The notes under the pieces: model-generated
The model's input: the letters and a program-made list of their open reading frames with translations, nothing else
Told to the model about the DNA's origin: nothing
Databases searched by the model: none
In this document: positions 15,827-24,874 of the stretch, in pieces
Numbering within the stretch: the first letter of the stretch is position 1
Layout: each line of letters starts with the position of its first letter
Source of the DNA: Zavarzinia marina
Lineage (GTDB): Bacteria > Pseudomonadota > Alphaproteobacteria > Zavarziniales > Zavarziniaceae
Direction of reading: 5' to 3'
Assembly (NCBI RefSeq): GCF_021568905.1
Contig: NZ_JAKGSB010000002.1
Coordinates: 124,001-188,000, forward strand
Length of the DNA stretch: 64,000 nucleotides
Position numbers and translations under genes: made by a program

Positions 15827-16600
15827 TCAGGCCGCGAATTTCGAGAAGTCGGGCTTGCGCTTCTCGAAGAAGGCACCGATCGCCTCGGCGACCTCGGGCC
15901 CGCGCAGCAGGCGGCCGAAGATCGTGCCTTCCTCCTTCATGCGGCCGGCGACGTCGGGCGTCTGCGACTTCATGAGTTGCTTGGTCAGGCGCAGCGCCGA
16001 GGGCGAGAGCGCGGTCAGGCGCGCCGTCTTGGCCGCGACATGGGCCATCAGCTCGGCCGCCGGCACCACCGCGTTGACGAAGCCGAGCTCGGCCGCCGTC
16101 GCCGCGCTGAACTGCTCTCCGAAGAGGAAGAGTTCGGCCGCCTTGCGGTGGCCGATCATGGCCGGCACGATCAGGCTCGACGCCGCCTCGGGCACGAGGC
16201 CGAGCGCGGTGAAGGGCATCGAGAAACGCGCCGTGTCGGCGGCATAGACCAGGTCGCAATGCAGCAGCATGGTGGTGCCGACGCCGACCGCGATGCCGTT
16301 CACCGCCGAGATCATGATCTTGGGGAAGCTGGCGATCGCGGCCAGGAAGCGCGAGACCGGCGATTCGCCCTCGAGATCGGGCGGATTCTGCATGAAGTCG
16401 ACCAGATCGTTGCCGGCGGTGAAGGCATCGCCCGCGCCGGTGAAGACGAGGACGCGCACCGTCGGATCCTCTTCCGCCGCCTTCATGGCCGCGACGATGG
16501 CGTCATACATGGCCAGCGTCAGGGCGTTCTTCTTGTCCGGCCGGTTCATGGTGATGGTGGCGACACCGTCCTGGGTTACGCTGGTGACCAGATCCGTCAT
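15827..16600 (-). CDS. enoyl-CoA hydratase/isomerase family, ECI2-like active site
   Basis: A 257-residue crotonase-fold enzyme (NRPDKKNALTLAMY, oxyanion-hole strand VNGIAVGVGTTML). The two catalytic glutamates of true enoyl-CoA hydratases are missing (threonine and phenylalanine stand there). A glutamate occurs instead at position 138 in VPEAASS, where delta3,delta2-enoyl-CoA isomerases of the ECI2/PECI type have theirs (PEGCSS). It therefore probably shifts double bonds during oxidation of unsaturated fatty acids. Its ATG overlaps the stop of the MarR gene as ATGA, so the two form an operon. Confidence 0.85.
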   Translation of the reverse strand: MTDLVTSVTQDGVATITMNRPDKKNALTLAMYDAIVAAMKAAEEDPTVRVLVFTGAGDAFTAGNDLVDFMQNPPDLEGESPVSRFLAAIASFPKIMISAVNGIAVGVGTTMLLHCDLVYAADTARFSMPFTALGLVPEAASSLIVPAMIGHRKAAELFLFGEQFSAATAAELGFVNAVVPAAELMAHVAAKTARLTALSPSALRLTKQLMKSQTPDVAGRMKEEGTIFGRLLRGPEVAEAIGAFFEKRKPDFSKFAA

Positions 16601-17067
16601 GATGACACTCTCCTCTTCTTGTCGTGATCGTCCCCGTTGCGCAGGGTCGCGAAACGTTCGGCGGCGGTTTCGAGGAAACGGGCGACCAACGCCACTTCCT
16701 CCGCAGTGAAGCCTTCGGTCAGGCGGGCGTTCACCGCCGTCATCAGGGGCCGGGCGGCGGCGATCCGATCGCGCCCTGCCCGCGTCAGGGCGAGAAGCGT
16801 CACGCGTCGGTCCGTCTCGTGCGGGCGGCGCCTGATCAGGCCCGCGCGCTCCAGCCGCTCCGCGAGACCGGTGACGGCGGAGGCGTTGAGGTCCAGGCGC
16901 TCCGCCAGATCGCCGGGGGTGCAGTCCGGCGTCTCCCCCAGGACGAACAGGGCGCCGAGTTGCGCCGCCGTCACGTCGAGACGCGTCAGCAATTCGCCGT
17001 CCGCGGTCTTGAAGGCGGCATTGCGGGCCCTGTTCAGCAGATGGAAGAGACGGGGTGTCGAGCTCAT
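16597..17067 (-). CDS. MarR-family regulator
   Basis: A 156-residue MarR regulator with the winged helix at about 45-110 (PGDLAERLDLNASAVTGLAERLERAGLIRR, DRRVTLLALTRAG). It is the first gene of a two-gene operon with the enoyl-CoA isomerase. A perfect 14-bp palindrome 24 bases upstream of its start is the probable autoregulatory operator. I prefer the ATG at 17067 (AGGGTG upstream) over a GTG three codons earlier. The ligand may be an acyl-CoA or phenolic acid by family precedent; this is inference. Confidence 0.88.
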   Translation of the reverse strand: MSSTPRLFHLLNRARNAAFKTADGELLTRLDVTAAQLGALFVLGETPDCTPGDLAERLDLNASAVTGLAERLERAGLIRRRPHETDRRVTLLALTRAGRDRIAAARPLMTAVNARLTEGFTAEEVALVARFLETAAERFATLRNGDDHDKKRRVSS

Positions 17068-17090
17068 GGCCGGCACCCTACGGCGAAATG

Positions 17091-17104
17091 CTTCACATGT
17101 GAAG
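17091..17104. promoter_or_regulatory. MarR operator candidate CTTCACATGTGAAG
   Basis: A perfect 14-bp palindrome lies in the 39-base gap between the MarR start and the stop of the MBL hydrolase gene. Size, symmetry and position are typical of MarR autoregulatory sites. Confidence 0.65.
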
Positions 17105-17106
17105 TA

Positions 17107-18162
17107 TCATTCGGCCGCGTCCCGCGCGGCCACCAGACGGCGCCAGTAGTGGACACCGTCGCCCGCTTCCTCCCGCGCGATCAGGCCGCGCGTGCGCAGG
17201 CAATGGAGATGCGCCAGCCCCTCGCCCAGCGCCAGCATGAGGTCGGTGCCTTCGAGCTTGCGCCGGAACATCGGCAGCATCAGGTCGAGGGCGTGGCGCG
17301 GCTCGTCCAGGGCATTCATGGTCAGGTCGAGCCGGCGCTGGTGCCCGACGGCGAGGCGCTGCACCCGGCTGTGCAGGCCATGGAAGGGTTCGTTGTGGGC
17401 GGGCAGCAGCAGGACGTCGTCGGGCACGCGCCCGGCGATCGCCGCCAGGGAGTCCAGCCAGTCGGTCAGGGGATCCGCCTCCGGCTCGGTCACGCCGACC
17501 GAGACGTTGGAGGAAATGCGCGGCAGCACCTGATCGCCGGAGATCATCAGCTTCCTCGCCGGCGACCACAGGCAGGCGTGCTCCGGCGAATGGCCGCGCC
17601 CGACCACCACTTCCCATTCATCGCCGCCGATCTCGATCCGGTCGCCGTCGCTCATGCGCCGATAGCCGAGCGGCATCTCGCTGACGCCCAGGGAGAAATT
17701 GCCGAAGCCGCGCGCCTTGTAGGTCTCCAGCATCTCGGGCGTGAAGCCGCAGCGACGATAGAATTCGACCGCCTCCGCCGGCGGTTCGGGCCGGACGTCG
17801 AGGCAGAGGATGCGGGCCAGCAGGAATTCCGCCCGCGTCATCCACAGCGAAGCGCCGAAATGGCGCACCAGGAAACCGGCCTGACCGATGTGATCGGGAT
17901 GCAGATGGGTGGCGAAGACCCGCGTCACCGGGCGGCCGCCCATGACGCCCTCGAACAGGCGGTGCCACTGCGCCTCGGTCTCGTGTCCGCGCAGGCCCGT
18001 ATCGACCACGGCCCAGCCCTCGCCGTCCTCGATCAGCCAGCAGTTGATGTGATCGAGACTGAACGGCAGGGAGAAGCGCACCCAATGCACGCCGGGCGCC
18101 ACCTCGATGGCTTCGCCGGGGGCCGGGACCCGCTCGAAGGGAAATGAAAGACTGCCCACCAC
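17107..18162 (-). CDS. MBL-fold metallo-hydrolase
   Basis: A 351-residue metallo-beta-lactamase-fold hydrolase. The metal motif THLHPDHIGQ matches HxHxDH, and further ligands are in GRGHSPEHAC, SGDQVLP and LPAHNEPFHG. A C-terminal helical domain (about 260-351) follows, as in the group with a winged-helix tail related to LACTB2 and glyoxalase-II-like enzymes. The substrate is unknown. I chose a GTG start at 18162, seven bases after GGAAG and behind a good promoter at 18192-18219; the long N-terminal extension to 18324 is low-complexity and runs through that promoter. Confidence 0.85.
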   Translation of the reverse strand: MVGSLSFPFERVPAPGEAIEVAPGVHWVRFSLPFSLDHINCWLIEDGEGWAVVDTGLRGHETEAQWHRLFEGVMGGRPVTRVFATHLHPDHIGQAGFLVRHFGASLWMTRAEFLLARILCLDVRPEPPAEAVEFYRRCGFTPEMLETYKARGFGNFSLGVSEMPLGYRRMSDGDRIEIGGDEWEVVVGRGHSPEHACLWSPARKLMISGDQVLPRISSNVSVGVTEPEADPLTDWLDSLAAIAGRVPDDVLLLPAHNEPFHGLHSRVQRLAVGHQRRLDLTMNALDEPRHALDLMLPMFRRKLEGTDLMLALGEGLAHLHCLRTRGLIAREEAGDGVHYWRRLVAARDAAE

Positions 18163-18191
18163 GCACTCGCTTCCAAACGTTCGCGACTGCG

Positions 18192-18219
18192 AGTGTAGGG
18201 GGGATGACGCGAACGTCAA
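18192..18219 (-). promoter_or_regulatory. sigma-70-type promoter of the MBL hydrolase gene
   Basis: Minus-strand TTGACG and TACACT are separated by 16 bases, ending 30 bases before the GTG start. It is one of the clearest promoter matches in the window and argues against the longer reading frame. Confidence 0.6.
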
Positions 18220-18231
18220 CTTGCCCCCGAA

Positions 18232-18267
18232 GACCCGCCGCCGACGCGACGTCGGCGGCGGCGGGTC
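18232..18267 (-). terminator. large hairpin downstream of the acyl-CoA dehydrogenase
   Basis: Long GC-rich arms (gacccgccgccgac and gtcggcggcggcgggtc, one-base bulges) form a strong stem 11 bases past the stop. No T-run follows, so it may be a transcript-end stabiliser or a weak terminator that separates the gene from the MBL promoter. Confidence 0.5.
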
Positions 18268-18277
18268 CGATGGCCGA

Positions 18278-20074
18278 TCAGGCCACCAGCAGGTCCGGCA
18301 GGTCGGCCAGCAGGGCGTTGCCACTGGTCACCGGACCCAGCAGGGCGGCGGCGACCGGCAGGCGCTGTTCGGCGAAATAGCGGGCCGAGGCGATGCGCGC
18401 GGTCAGGAACTTCCGGTCCGCGCCGTCCTGGTCCAGCTTCTCGCCGGCGGCAAGGGCAAGACGCGCCAGCAGCCAGGCGCCGACCACATTGCCCGCCATC
18501 TCGAGATAGGTGCAGGCGGTCGCCAGCACCTCGTTCGGATCGTTGGTGGCATGGGCCAGCACCCATTCCGTCGCCTCGGCGAAGGCGGCGGTGGCCGGCG
18601 CCAGATGCTTGGCGATCACCTTGAAGTCGGCGCCTTCCGCGGTTTCCAGGGCCGGGATGACGCTTTCGATTTCGGCGATCAGGCCGCGCACTGTGTCGCC
18701 GCCGTGCATCGGCACCTTGCGCATGACGAGGTCGATCGCCTGAATGCCGTTGGTGCCCTCGTAGATCGGGGCGATGCGGCTGTCACGCCAGTGCTGGCCG
18801 GCGCCCGTCTCCTCGATGAAGCCCATGCCACCGTGGATCTGGATGTTCAGCGAGGTCAGGTCCATGCCGCGGTCGGTGCACCAGGCCTTGGTGATCGGGG
18901 TCAGCAGGTCGGCCATGGCGCGTTCCGCCGTCCGCTCCTCCTCCGTCGCCGCCGCCTTGGCGAGGTCGATGGCGAGGGCGTTGCGGCACACCAGGGCGCG
19001 CATGGCGTCGATGGTGGAGCGCATGGTGAACAGCATGCGGCGGATGTCGGGATGGTCGATGATCGCGCTCGGGCCCGGCGGGGCGCCGACGGCGCGGCTC
19101 TGGCGGCGCTCCTGGGCGAAGGCCAGCGCCTGCTGATAGGCGCGCTCCGACAGCGCCAGACCCTGCACACCGACCGACAGGCGGGCATTGTTCATCATGG
19201 TGAACATGGCCTGCAGGCCCCGGTTCTCCTTGCCGATCATGTAGCCGACGCAATCGTCGTTGTCGCCGAAGGCCATGACGCAGGTGGGCGAGCCGTGGAT
19301 GCCGATCTTGTGCTCGATCGAGACGCAGCGCACGTCGTTGCGCTGGCCGAGCGAACCATCCGCGTTGATCAGATACTTGGGCACGATGAAGCAGGAAATG
19401 CCCTTGGAACCGGCGGGCGCGCCCGGCGTCTTGGCCAGCACCAGATGGATGATGTTCTGCGACAGGTCATGCTCGCCGAAGGTGATGAAGATCTTCTGGC
19501 CCTTGATGCGCCAGGTGCCGTCCTCGGCCGGGACCGCCTTCGACTTGATCTCGCCGAGGTCGGAACCCGCCTGGGGCTCGGTCAGATTCATCGTGCCGGT
19601 CCATTCGCCGGCGATCATCTTCTCGAGATAGGTCGCCTTCTGCTCCTCGGTGCCATGGGCCATGATCGCCTCGGTGGCGCCCTGGTTCAGCAGCATGATC
19701 AGGCCGAAGGCCATGTTGGACGAGGACCAGAGTTCCGAGACCGCCACGGTGACGGTCCAGGGCAGGCCCTGGCCGCCGAATTCCGGCTCGAAGGGGACGC
19801 CCGGCCAGCCGCCCTCGACATAGGCCTTCCACGCCGCCTCGAAGGCCGCCGGCACCGTGACCTTGCCGTTTTCGATCTTGGCACCCTCGCGGTCGCCGAT
19901 CGGGTTGGTCGGGGCGATGACGTCCCGCGCGAGCTTGCCGGCCTCCTCCAGCACCTGGTCGATCACTTCCGGGGTCGCGTGCTCGTAGAGCTCGTACCCG
20001 GAAATGTCGTTCAGGCGGCCGATGGTCTCCAGCGTGAACATCAGCTCGCGCGAGGGGGCGGAATAGACGGTCAT
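18278..20074 (-). CDS. acyl-CoA dehydrogenase, large DmdC-like family
   Basis: A 598-residue flavoenzyme, longer than the 380-residue short-chain type. It shows the N-terminal MTVYSAPSRELMFTLE typical of the DmdC/large acyl-CoA dehydrogenase group, the middle-domain FAD motif MNLTEPQAGSDLG, the substrate helix RMLFTMRSTIDAMRAL, IHGGMGFIEETGAGQHWRDSRI near 430, and the extra C-terminal helical domain. It should oxidise an acyl-CoA to the enoyl-CoA; the chain type cannot be read. The ATG at 20074 is the family start. It is divergent from the Sua5 gene. Confidence 0.9.
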   Translation of the reverse strand: MTVYSAPSRELMFTLETIGRLNDISGYELYEHATPEVIDQVLEEAGKLARDVIAPTNPIGDREGAKIENGKVTVPAAFEAAWKAYVEGGWPGVPFEPEFGGQGLPWTVTVAVSELWSSSNMAFGLIMLLNQGATEAIMAHGTEEQKATYLEKMIAGEWTGTMNLTEPQAGSDLGEIKSKAVPAEDGTWRIKGQKIFITFGEHDLSQNIIHLVLAKTPGAPAGSKGISCFIVPKYLINADGSLGQRNDVRCVSIEHKIGIHGSPTCVMAFGDNDDCVGYMIGKENRGLQAMFTMMNNARLSVGVQGLALSERAYQQALAFAQERRQSRAVGAPPGPSAIIDHPDIRRMLFTMRSTIDAMRALVCRNALAIDLAKAAATEEERTAERAMADLLTPITKAWCTDRGMDLTSLNIQIHGGMGFIEETGAGQHWRDSRIAPIYEGTNGIQAIDLVMRKVPMHGGDTVRGLIAEIESVIPALETAEGADFKVIAKHLAPATAAFAEATEWVLAHATNDPNEVLATACTYLEMAGNVVGAWLLARLALAAGEKLDQDGADRKFLTARIASARYFAEQRLPVAAALLGPVTSGNALLADLPDLLVA

Positions 20075-20183
20075 GGGGTCAGCTCTCCGATATTTCTGTC
20101 TTTGGGGCCGAACATCTCGGGGTCGTGCGGCCTTTGAGGGGCGACCGCGATATGCTAAGGCCAGTGAAATCATGGAAGTCGAC

Positions 20184-21182
20184 ATGACGCCGCAGACATT
20201 GGCGCCCATCAAGCCCCCAGTGGCCGAGACCATTGCGCAAGCAGGCCGCTTACTCAAGGGTGGTTTTCTCGTTGGGCTGCCCACCGAGACCGTTTACGGC
20301 CTGGCGGGCGACGCGACGTCGGATCGCGCCGTCGCCGCCATCTTCGCGGCCAAGGGCCGGCCCGGCTTCAACCCCCTGATCGTCCATGTCGCCGATGCCG
20401 CCGATGCCCCCGCGCTCGCTATCGTCCCGCCCGTCGCCCAGGCCCTGATCGACGCCTTCTGGCCCGGCCCCCTGACCCTGGTCCTGCAACGGCGGGCGGA
20501 TTGCCCCGTCTCCCTGCTCGCCTCCGCCGGGCTCGACACCCTGGCGCTGCGCTGTCCGGCCCATCCGGTCGCCCGGGCCGTGATCCGGGCCGCCGGCGTG
20601 CCGCTGGCCGCGCCCAGCGCCAATCCCTCCGGCCGGCTCAGCCCGACTTCGGCCCGGGACGTCGCCGATGCCTTCCCCGAGGACCGCGTGGCCCTGGTGA
20701 TCGACGGCGGTGCCACCCCGGTCGGGGTCGAATCCACCATCGTCGGCCTGTTCGGCGACCGCGCCGTGATGCTTCGCCCCGGCGGCCTGTCGCGGGCCGA
20801 GATCGAGGCGGTGACCGGTCCCCTGGCCGAAGCCGGCGACGACGCCGATGCGCCCCGGAGCCCGGGACGCCTGCTCTCCCACTACGCCCCCGGCCTGCCC
20901 GTCCGCCTCGACGCGACGGGTGTGGCGCCGGACGAGGCTCTGCTCGCCTTCGGGGCGGGCGTGCCCGAAGGCGCCCTCGTGGTCGAGAATCTCTCCCCTC
21001 GCGGCGATACGGCCGAGGCGGCTGCCAATCTCTTCGCCATGCTCCGCCGCCTGGACCGTTCGGGGGCGCGCGCCATCGCCGTCATGCCGATCCCGGCGAC
21101 CGGCCTCGGCGAAGCCATCCGCGACCGCCTCGCCCGCGCCGCCGCGCCGAGGGAAGCCCCCTCCCGGGAAGCTGCGTCATGA
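20184..21182 (+). CDS. Sua5-type threonylcarbamoyl-AMP synthase
   Basis: A 332-residue enzyme that makes threonylcarbamoyl-AMP from threonine, bicarbonate and ATP for the tRNA t6A37 modification. The YrdC domain (about 10-200) shows GLPTETVYGLAGDAT, KGRPGFNPL, WPGPLTLVL and PSANPSG. The C-terminal Sua5 domain (about 215-330) begins after RSPGRLLSHYAPGLPV, so this is the two-domain Sua5 form and not short TsaC. GGAAG upstream supports the ATG at 20184; one at 20172 is also possible. Its stop overlaps the next start as ATGA. Confidence 0.92.
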   Translation: MTPQTLAPIKPPVAETIAQAGRLLKGGFLVGLPTETVYGLAGDATSDRAVAAIFAAKGRPGFNPLIVHVADAADAPALAIVPPVAQALIDAFWPGPLTLVLQRRADCPVSLLASAGLDTLALRCPAHPVARAVIRAAGVPLAAPSANPSGRLSPTSARDVADAFPEDRVALVIDGGATPVGVESTIVGLFGDRAVMLRPGGLSRAEIEAVTGPLAEAGDDADAPRSPGRLLSHYAPGLPVRLDATGVAPDEALLAFGAGVPEGALVVENLSPRGDTAEAAANLFAMLRRLDRSGARAIAVMPIPATGLGEAIRDRLARAAAPREAPSREAAS

Positions 21183-22591
21183 TCGCCACCGACCTCCGCG
21201 ACCGGCTGCTCGCCATCCTCGGGCCTGCAGGGCTTGTGGAAGACGCGGACACGATCGCGCCGCGCCTGCGCGATCATCGCGGGCGCTATGTCGGGCGCAC
21301 CCCCTTCGCCATCCGCCCGGCGACGGTCGACGAACTCGCGGGCTGCATGGCGATCCTCCATGAAGCCGGCATCGCCATGGTGCCGCAGGGCGGCAATACC
21401 GGGCTGGTCGGCGGCGCCACCCCCGACGAGAGCGGGGCGCAGGTGCTGATCCTGACCGATCGCCTGCGCGCCGTCCGCGAGGTCGATCCGGCGGGCGACA
21501 CCATCACGGTCGAGGCCGGCTGCACGCTCGCCGAGGTCCAGGCGGCGGCGGAGGCGGCGGACCGTCTCTATCCCGTCTCCCTGGCGTCGGAGGGGAGCTG
21601 CACCATCGGCGGCACGCTGTCGACCAACGCCGGCGGCGTCCATGTGCTGCGCTGGGGCAATACGCGGGAACAGGTGCTGGGCCTCGAAGTCGTGCTGCCC
21701 GACGGGCGGATCTGGAACGGGCTTCGGGCCTTGCGCAAGGACAATACGGGCTACGATCTGAAGCAGCTCTTCATCGGCGCCGAAGGCACATTGGGCATCA
21801 TCACCGCCGCCGTCCTGAAGCTGCAGCCCCGGCCGCGCGGGCGCGCCGCCGCCTTCTCTGCCGTGCCGGACGTCGAAGCGGCGGTCGCCCTGCTGCAACG
21901 CCTGCGGGCGGCGGCGGGCGAGGCGCTGACCGCCTTCGAACTGATGCCGGAGATCGGCCTCGGCTTCGTCCTGAAACACATGCCGGGGCGCCAGCGCCCC
22001 CTGGCCGACGCGTCCCCCTGGTATGTGCTGGCGGAAATCGCCTCCCAGGGCACGGATCAGGCGGACGTCATGGAAGCGGCCCTGGCCGATGCGGTCGAGG
22101 CGGGGCTGGTGCGGGATGCGACCATCGCCACCTCCGAAGCCCAGGCAAAGGCGCTCTGGGCCCTGCGCGAGGACATGTCGGACGCCCAGCGCCCGGAGGG
22201 GGCGAGCCTGAAGCACGACGTCTCCGTGCCCGTGCCGCGCATCGCCGCTTTCGTCGCCGAAGCCACGGCCGCCGTGCTGGCGCGCGATCCGGGGGTGCGG
22301 ATCTGCTGTTTCGGCCATGTCGGCGACGGCAATCTGCACTTCAACCTGAGCCAGCCCCTGGGCGCGGCAGCGGCCGATTTCATGGCACGCACGGCGGAAT
22401 TCGCCCGCCTTGTGCACGACATCGTCCATGCCCATCATGGCTCCATCTCCGCCGAGCACGGAATCGGGCGTCTGAAGGTGGCGGAGATCGCGCATTATCA
22501 GGATCAGGTCGAGTTGGACCTCAAGCGCCGCATCAAGACGGCGCTCGACCCCCGGGGGTTGATGAATCCCGGCAAAGTGGTCGGACCATGA
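21179..22591 (+). CDS. FAD-binding oxidoreductase (D-2-hydroxyacid dehydrogenase type)
   Basis: A 470-residue VAO-family flavoprotein. The FAD-binding domain (about 40-220) has VPQGGNTGLVGGATP, GGTLSTNAGGVHVLRWGNTREQVLG and FIGAEGTLGI. The C-terminal cap holds FGHVGDGNLHFN and HGSISAEHGIGRLK, which carry the catalytic and metal-binding histidines of D-2-hydroxyglutarate and D-lactate dehydrogenases. It likely oxidises a D-2-hydroxyacid and passes electrons to a carrier. The start overlaps the Sua5 stop (ATGA). Confidence 0.9.
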   Translation: MIATDLRDRLLAILGPAGLVEDADTIAPRLRDHRGRYVGRTPFAIRPATVDELAGCMAILHEAGIAMVPQGGNTGLVGGATPDESGAQVLILTDRLRAVREVDPAGDTITVEAGCTLAEVQAAAEAADRLYPVSLASEGSCTIGGTLSTNAGGVHVLRWGNTREQVLGLEVVLPDGRIWNGLRALRKDNTGYDLKQLFIGAEGTLGIITAAVLKLQPRPRGRAAAFSAVPDVEAAVALLQRLRAAAGEALTAFELMPEIGLGFVLKHMPGRQRPLADASPWYVLAEIASQGTDQADVMEAALADAVEAGLVRDATIATSEAQAKALWALREDMSDAQRPEGASLKHDVSVPVPRIAAFVAEATAAVLARDPGVRICCFGHVGDGNLHFNLSQPLGAAAADFMARTAEFARLVHDIVHAHHGSISAEHGIGRLKVAEIAHYQDQVELDLKRRIKTALDPRGLMNPGKVVGP

Positions 22592-22622
22592 GACAATGAT
22601 AAAGGCATAGGGGAGGGGCAGC

Positions 22623-23612
22623 ATGCCTACGGCATTCGTCACGGGGGCGACCGGCTTCGTCGGCATCAATCTGGTGGACGAGCTTCTGGCGCGGGACTGG
22701 CAGGTCACCTGCCTCGCGCGGAGCGGCTCCAACACCCATCTGCTCGGCAAGCGCGACGTCGCCATCGTCAACGGCACGATCACCGACGCCGACAGCCTGC
22801 GCACCGCCATGCCGGCCCGGGTGGACGCGGTGTTCCACGTCGCGGGCGACACCAACATGTGGTCGCGCAACAATGCGCGCCAGACCGCGACCAATGTGAC
22901 CGGCACGAGGAACATGTGCGACGTCGCGCTGGAGAAGGGTGCCAGACGCTTCGTCCACACCTCGACCATCGCCGCCTGGGGCCTGATCGACGGCCCGATC
23001 GACGAGACCACGCCCCAGCGGGGCGGCCAGTCCTGGATCAACTACCAGAAATCCAAATATCTGGGCGAACAGGCGGTGAAACAGGCGGTCGGGCGCGGGC
23101 TCGATGCCGTGATCGTCAATCCCGGCGCCATCGTCGGCGCCCAGGACAGCCACACCTGGGCCCGCATGTTCATGATGATCGCCCAGGACGAACTGCCCGG
23201 CGTACCCCCCGGCGCCATGTCCTTCGGCCATGTCGGCGAAGTGGTGAAGGCCCATGTCGCCGCCGCCGAGGTGGGCCGCACCGGCGAGAATTATCTCCTG
23301 GCCGGGACCGAGGCGACCATGCGCGACTTCGTCGCCGAGATCGGCAAGCGCCTCGGCAAGGCGCGGCTGCCGCCGGTGGTGCCGCTGCCGCTGCTGCGCC
23401 TCGTCGCGCGTTTCTATGCGCTGCGTGCCGCGATCACCGGCGCCGAACCCTCGGTCACGCCGGAGATCGCCGCCATGGCGGCCAAGACCAATCCCTGTTC
23501 CAGCCGGAAGGCGCAGGCGGAACTCGGCTATCGCACCGTGCCGCTGGCCGACATGGTCGCCGATTGCGCCGACTGGCTGATCGCCCAGGGCTATCTCGAA
23601 AGGCCGAACTGA
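22623..23612 (+). CDS. NAD-dependent epimerase/dehydratase (extended SDR)
   Basis: A 329-residue extended short-chain dehydrogenase. It has the nucleotide motif TGATGFVGINLVDELL at residues 8-23 and the catalytic YxxxK as INYQKSKYLGEQ. The sequence FVHTSTIAAWG and VNPGAIVG places it with dihydroflavonol-reductase-like enzymes acting on steroids, sugars or polyketide-like substrates. The substrate is unknown. GGGGAGGGGCAGC precedes the start. The acetyltransferase gene follows with no gap. Confidence 0.85.
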   Translation: MPTAFVTGATGFVGINLVDELLARDWQVTCLARSGSNTHLLGKRDVAIVNGTITDADSLRTAMPARVDAVFHVAGDTNMWSRNNARQTATNVTGTRNMCDVALEKGARRFVHTSTIAAWGLIDGPIDETTPQRGGQSWINYQKSKYLGEQAVKQAVGRGLDAVIVNPGAIVGAQDSHTWARMFMMIAQDELPGVPPGAMSFGHVGEVVKAHVAAAEVGRTGENYLLAGTEATMRDFVAEIGKRLGKARLPPVVPLPLLRLVARFYALRAAITGAEPSVTPEIAAMAAKTNPCSSRKAQAELGYRTVPLADMVADCADWLIAQGYLERPN

Positions 23613-24056
23613 GTGCTTGAACGGACGCTTGCCATCCGCCCCGTCACCGATGCCGAAATCGACGATCTGGTCGCGCTCTGGATCGACTGCGGCCTGACCC
23701 GGCCGTGGAACGACCCGCGTGACGACATCACCCGCGCCCGCGCCTCGGCCGAGGCCGACATTCTGGTCGCGGTCGAGGACGAACGGGTGGTCGGCAGCGT
23801 GATGGTCGGGCACGAGGGCCATCGCGCCTGGATGTATTACCTGGCGGTCGCGCCCGCGATGCAGGGCCGGGGCCTCGGCCGCCGCCTGGTGCGCGAGGCG
23901 GAGATCTGGGCGGCGGCCACCGGCATGCCCAAGATGCACCTGCTGATCCGGCCGGAGAACGACCGCGTCCGCGCCTTTTATGAAGCCATCGGCTACGGCG
24001 AACAGAAGCGCGTCATGATGGCGCGCTGGCTGGACGGCCGGCCGCTGCACGATTGA
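23613..24056 (+). CDS. ypeA: YpeA-like GNAT acetyltransferase
   Basis: A 147-residue GNAT enzyme. LWIDCGLTRPWNDPRDDI is the signature of the YpeA group, and the acetyl-CoA loop is VAPAMQGRGLGRRLV. The substrate of YpeA proteins is not established. The likely start is the GTG that directly follows the stop of the epimerase gene, giving translational coupling. Confidence 0.85.
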   Translation: MLERTLAIRPVTDAEIDDLVALWIDCGLTRPWNDPRDDITRARASAEADILVAVEDERVVGSVMVGHEGHRAWMYYLAVAPAMQGRGLGRRLVREAEIWAAATGMPKMHLLIRPENDRVRAFYEAIGYGEQKRVMMARWLDGRPLHD

Positions 24057-24092
24057 ACCGACCCAAAACAAGAACGACACGGGGAGAGAAAC

Positions 24093-24863
24093 ATGACGTT
24101 CCAGCCGTTCGACCTGACGGGCAAGGTGGTGCTGGTGACCGGCGGCAATGGCGGCATCGGCCTGGGACTGGCCGAGGGCTGCGCCAAGGCGGGCGCCGAT
24201 ATCGCCGTCTGGGGCACGAGCGAGGCTAAGACGGCCGCCGCCGTGGAACGCCTCTCGGCCCATGGCACCAGGGTCGCGGGCTTCGCCGTCTCGGTCGCCG
24301 ACGAGGCGGCGGTGGCGGACGGCTTCGCCCGCACGGTCGAGACCTTCGGCCGCGTCGACTGCTGTTTCGCCAATGCCGGTGTCGGCGGCATGACGCCGTC
24401 CTTCATGGAACTCGGCCTCGACGAATGGCGCCGGGTGATGGCGGTCAATCTGGACGGCGCCTTCCTGACCCTGCGCGAGGCCGCGCGCCACATGACCCTG
24501 CGGGGCGGCGGCGGCTCGCTGGTGGTCACGGCGTCCCTGGCCGGGATCGAGGGCGCGGCGCGGAACGAGCATTACGGCGCCACCAAGGGCGGCGTCATCG
24601 CCCTGATGCGGGCGATCGCGTCCGAACTCGGGCGCGACGGCATCCGTTGCAACGCCATCCTGCCCGGCTGGATCGAGACCGACATGACCGAAGCCCTGTT
24701 CGCCATGCCGCGCTTCCGCGAAAAGGTCCTGCCGCGCGTGCCCCTGCGGCGCTGGGGCAGGCCCGAGGATTTCGCCGGCATCGGCGTCTATCTCGCCTCC
24801 GACGCCAGCGCCTTTCACACCGGCGACTGCCTGGTGCTCGACGGCGGCTATGCCATCTTCTGA
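24093..24863 (+). CDS. SDR-family oxidoreductase
   Basis: A 256-residue classical SDR. The NAD(P) motif TGGNGGIGLGLA lies at residues 16-27, NAG at about 93-95, a catalytic serine in VTASLAGIEG, and YGATKGG supplies the YxxxK motif. The end DGGYAIF is typical. It resembles 3-oxoacyl-ACP-reductase and glucose-dehydrogenase-like enzymes; the exact substrate is open. GGGGAGAGAAAC precedes the ATG. It lies in a run of four same-strand metabolic genes (22.6-25.9 kb). Confidence 0.87.
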   Translation: MTFQPFDLTGKVVLVTGGNGGIGLGLAEGCAKAGADIAVWGTSEAKTAAAVERLSAHGTRVAGFAVSVADEAAVADGFARTVETFGRVDCCFANAGVGGMTPSFMELGLDEWRRVMAVNLDGAFLTLREAARHMTLRGGGGSLVVTASLAGIEGAARNEHYGATKGGVIALMRAIASELGRDGIRCNAILPGWIETDMTEALFAMPRFREKVLPRVPLRRWGRPEDFAGIGVYLASDASAFHTGDCLVLDGGYAIF

Positions 24864-24874
24864 GACGACGGCCG

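Noticed and set aside
17107-18324. Longer 405-residue start for the MBL hydrolase
   Set aside because: The added N terminus is low-complexity, reads through a good promoter and the hairpin region, and has no ribosome site.
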